From Bacteroidia bacterium (GTDB lineage Bacteria > Bacteroidota > Bacteroidia > SpSt-205): a stretch of 41,028 nt of DNA. This document shows, piece by piece, positions 39,071 to 41,028 of this stretch (the stretch's first letter is position 1; each line of letters opens with the position of its first letter). The position numbers and the translations under genes were made by a program. The stretch covers positions 1 to 41,028 of the forward strand of contig JANWZJ010000010.1 in NCBI GenBank assembly GCA_025054525.1, in the 5' to 3' direction. The notes beneath the pieces were generated by a model, which was not told the origin of the DNA, made no database searches, and worked only from the letters and a program-made list of their open reading frames with translations.

Positions 39071-41028
39071 ATGACTCGGCTGCCATCAACTGAATCCGAG
39101 GCAGCCCAGCGTATCCAGACTCTCATTTCCGAACTATCCGAGCATGATTATCGCTATTATGTGCTGGGGCAGCCTATCATCTCCGACTCCGAATACGACC
39201 GCTTACTACGAGAGCTACAAACCTTAGAAACGCAGTTTCCCCACTTGCGCCGCCCTGACTCACCTACGCAGCGGGTCGGTGGTACCGTTACGAAGGAATT
39301 CCCCGTCGTCCCCCATAAACGCCCCATGCTTAGCTTGGATAACGCCTATAGCTCAGAGGAACTCCTAACATTCTATCAGAAAATCCAAAGATTACTCCCA
39401 GGTATGAGCTATTCTTTTATCGCCCAGCATAAAATAGATGGCGTAGCTGTAAGCCTGCACTATGAGGGAGGACTGCTGACCCAAGGGCTTACCCGAGGCG
39501 ATGGAATACAAGGAGATGACATCACACCTAATCTCCGCACTATCCGAGATATACCGCTGAGATTGAGAGGAAAGGACTTTCCCCATGTCTTAGAGGTTCG
39601 GGGAGAGGTATATATGCTGCGCCGAGATTTTGAACAGCTCAACGCTGAGCGAGAAGCCCTGGGAGAAACTCCCTTCATGAATCCTCGCAATGCCACAGCG
39701 GGTTCGCTCAAACTCCAAGATGCCAGTGAGGTGGCTCGGCGCCGCCTTCGGTTCGTAGCTTACTTTGCAGAAGCGGAAGGTCTGCCTGACTCAGATGAGG
39801 AAGTGATGCGTCTCCTGCACCAGTGGGGCTTTCCTGTGGTAGTTACGAAAGGTCCTCTGCCCATGGAAGCAATACCCTCCCTACTCTCCCAAGTGCAAGC
39901 CCAAAAAGAAAGCCTACCTTACGATATAGATGGTCTGGTCCTCAAAGTAAACAGCCGAAGTCTGCGCGAAAAGCTGGGTAACACTGCTAAGGCTCCACGA
40001 TGGGCTATCGCTTACAAATACCAGCCTGAGCAAGCGGTTACCGAGCTGGTATCTGTCGCTTATCAGGTAGGACGCACGGGATATATAACCCCCGTTGCTC
40101 AACTCAAACCCGTACTGCTGGCGGGCACTACCGTCAAACGCGCCTCCCTTTACAACTACGATGAGATTCAACGCCTGGATTTGCATCTACCCGATGTCGT
40201 AGTGATTGAGAAAAGTGGGGAAATTATTCCCAAAGTCATACGAGCGCTCCCCGAGAAGCGCCCACCTCACGCTCAACCTGTAATACCTCCCGACCAATGC
40301 CCTGAATGTGGCACACCCTTAGTTCGGTCAGAAGGCGAAGTGGGTCGCTATTGCCCTAACTACAAAAACTGCCCTCCGCAAGTGCTGGGACGACTGGAAC
40401 ACTTCGTAAGCCGAAAAGCCATGAATATCCAGAGCTTAGGTGAGAGAATCCTCAAAAAGCTGTACGAGAAAGGATTAGTACGCACTTTCAGCGATTTGTA
40501 TCGGCTCAAGCCTGAGGACCTTACAACTATAGAAGGTTTTGCCGAGAAGATGCCTTACAAGATTGTGCAGAGCATTCAAGCCTCTAAGAACGTGCCTTAC
40601 CCCAGAGTGCTGTATGCTCTGGGGATTCGGCATGTAGGAGAAACAGTAGCCGAAAAGTTAGCAGAAGCATTCCCCTCTATCCAGCAGCTTATAGAGGCGT
40701 CCGAAGAAAATATCGCTCAAGTCTATACCATAGGACCTGTGATTGCCCAAAGCGTGAAGGCATTCCTCAGCGATGCTGAAAACTTGGCAGAGATAGCTGA
40801 GCTTCAAAAAATAGGTCTGCAACTAAGTCAGATGATTTCCACTAAGTCCAGTGAAGGGCCTTTGTCTGGCAAGAAATTCTTAGTCAGTGGAACCTTTGAC
40901 GGAGTGCGACGAGAAGAGATTATTGCGTACATCCAGGCCCATGGCGGGATTTATGCCAGCGGTATCACGAAGGACCTGGACTATTTAGTAGTAGGGGAAG
41001 GAGCTGGACCGGCTAAACTGGAAAAAGC
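39071..41028 (+). CDS. ligA: NAD-dependent DNA ligase, 3' partial
   Basis: Seals nicks in duplex DNA using NAD+ in replication and repair. The ORF track misses it because no stop lies in the window; about 652 codons are present, with probably only some 20 missing. An Ia domain (SEHDYRYYVLGQP) is followed by the adenylation domain with catalytic Lys121 in QHKIDGVAV, an OB fold, a four-Cys zinc finger (QCPECGTPL, then YCPNYKNCPPQ), helix-hairpin-helix repeats (ALGIRHVGETVAEKLAEA) and a BRCT domain from about residue 597 (SGKKFLVSGTFDG). The ATG at 39071 fits homologues. With no promoter or leader of its own visible, it is probably read from the tRNA-Asp promoter. Confidence 0.97.
   Translation, partial: MTRLPSTESEAAQRIQTLISELSEHDYRYYVLGQPIISDSEYDRLLRELQTLETQFPHLRRPDSPTQRVGGTVTKEFPVVPHKRPMLSLDNAYSSEELLTFYQKIQRLLPGMSYSFIAQHKIDGVAVSLHYEGGLLTQGLTRGDGIQGDDITPNLRTIRDIPLRLRGKDFPHVLEVRGEVYMLRRDFEQLNAEREALGETPFMNPRNATAGSLKLQDASEVARRRLRFVAYFAEAEGLPDSDEEVMRLLHQWGFPVVVTKGPLPMEAIPSLLSQVQAQKESLPYDIDGLVLKVNSRSLREKLGNTAKAPRWAIAYKYQPEQAVTELVSVAYQVGRTGYITPVAQLKPVLLAGTTVKRASLYNYDEIQRLDLHLPDVVVIEKSGEIIPKVIRALPEKRPPHAQPVIPPDQCPECGTPLVRSEGEVGRYCPNYKNCPPQVLGRLEHFVSRKAMNIQSLGERILKKLYEKGLVRTFSDLYRLKPEDLTTIEGFAEKMPYKIVQSIQASKNVPYPRVLYALGIRHVGETVAEKLAEAFPSIQQLIEASEENIAQVYTIGPVIAQSVKAFLSDAENLAEIAELQKIGLQLSQMISTKSSEGPLSGKKFLVSGTFDGVRREEIIAYIQAHGGIYASGITKDLDYLVVGEGAGPAKLEK

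Overview
This window looks like a Bacteroidota chromosome, inferred from four kinds of evidence. Gene starts are repeatedly preceded by the Bacteroidota -7 promoter element TAnnTTTG, and only one clear Shine-Dalgarno sequence is visible. Two secreted proteins end in a type IX secretion (T9SS) type-A sorting tail. FtsI carries a C-terminal PASTA domain. A bactofilin, LptC and CNNM/CorC-type membrane protein form a run. MurE has the DNPR motif of meso-diaminopimelate-adding enzymes, so the wall is probably Gram-negative mDAP peptidoglycan. No species is named. There are no phage, transposon, CRISPR or plasmid genes; most of the window is compact housekeeping DNA with many 4-nt ATGA/GTGA overlaps.

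Layout. 1-2116: a 5'-truncated nitrilase-superfamily gene that appears to begin with a signal peptide, convergent with a sugar nucleotidyltransferase. 2117-2868: the only long gene-poor stretch, with a start-less 93-codon reading frame that may be a gene remnant. 2869-6213: an accessory module of a T9SS-exported YD-repeat-like protein, an unrecognised secreted protein or lipoprotein, and a paralogue of the first protein whose frame is broken by one in-frame TAA just after the signal peptide. 6231-18537 (minus): one long overlapping operon fabG-rsmH-ftsL-ftsI-murE-mraY-murD, followed by a CHAD-like protein, a 989-residue TPR protein and a DUF2752 membrane protein. It is a division/cell-wall cluster in which the usual ftsW-murG-murC-ftsQAZ part is not adjacent. 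18567-32364 (plus): rnhB, pheT, a small envelope protein, an Nramp metal transporter, a FadN-like beta-oxidation enzyme, a hydrolase, an unknown membrane protein, bactofilin, lptC, a CNNM/CBS protein, a flavin reductase-like protein, an ALDH7-type dehydrogenase and a family 2 glycosyltransferase. 32336-36279 (minus): pfkA, a GDP-mannose 3,5-epimerase-like gene, and dnaK with its own terminator. 36357-41028: a nucleoside phosphorylase, a DAHP synthase (minus), dapB, tRNA-Asp and ligA, which runs off the right edge and is missing from the ORF track because it has no stop in the window.

Main observations. (1) TAnnTTTG lies exactly 3-4 nt before the start codon of five genes, and near-matches with the same spacing precede four more, so many mRNAs here are probably leaderless; this spacing also corrects several start codons (fabG, pheT, dapB, the epimerase and the nucleoside phosphorylase). 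(2) The second secreted paralogue has a nonsense codon that aligns with a sense codon of its intact sister. (3) The 3' end of tRNA-Asp is 3 nt from the ligA start, so tRNA maturation may create the ligA mRNA 5' end. (4) MraY has an insertion of roughly 120 residues in a periplasmic loop that resembles a PDZ domain. I found no wholly new multi-gene system that the sequence alone can prove.
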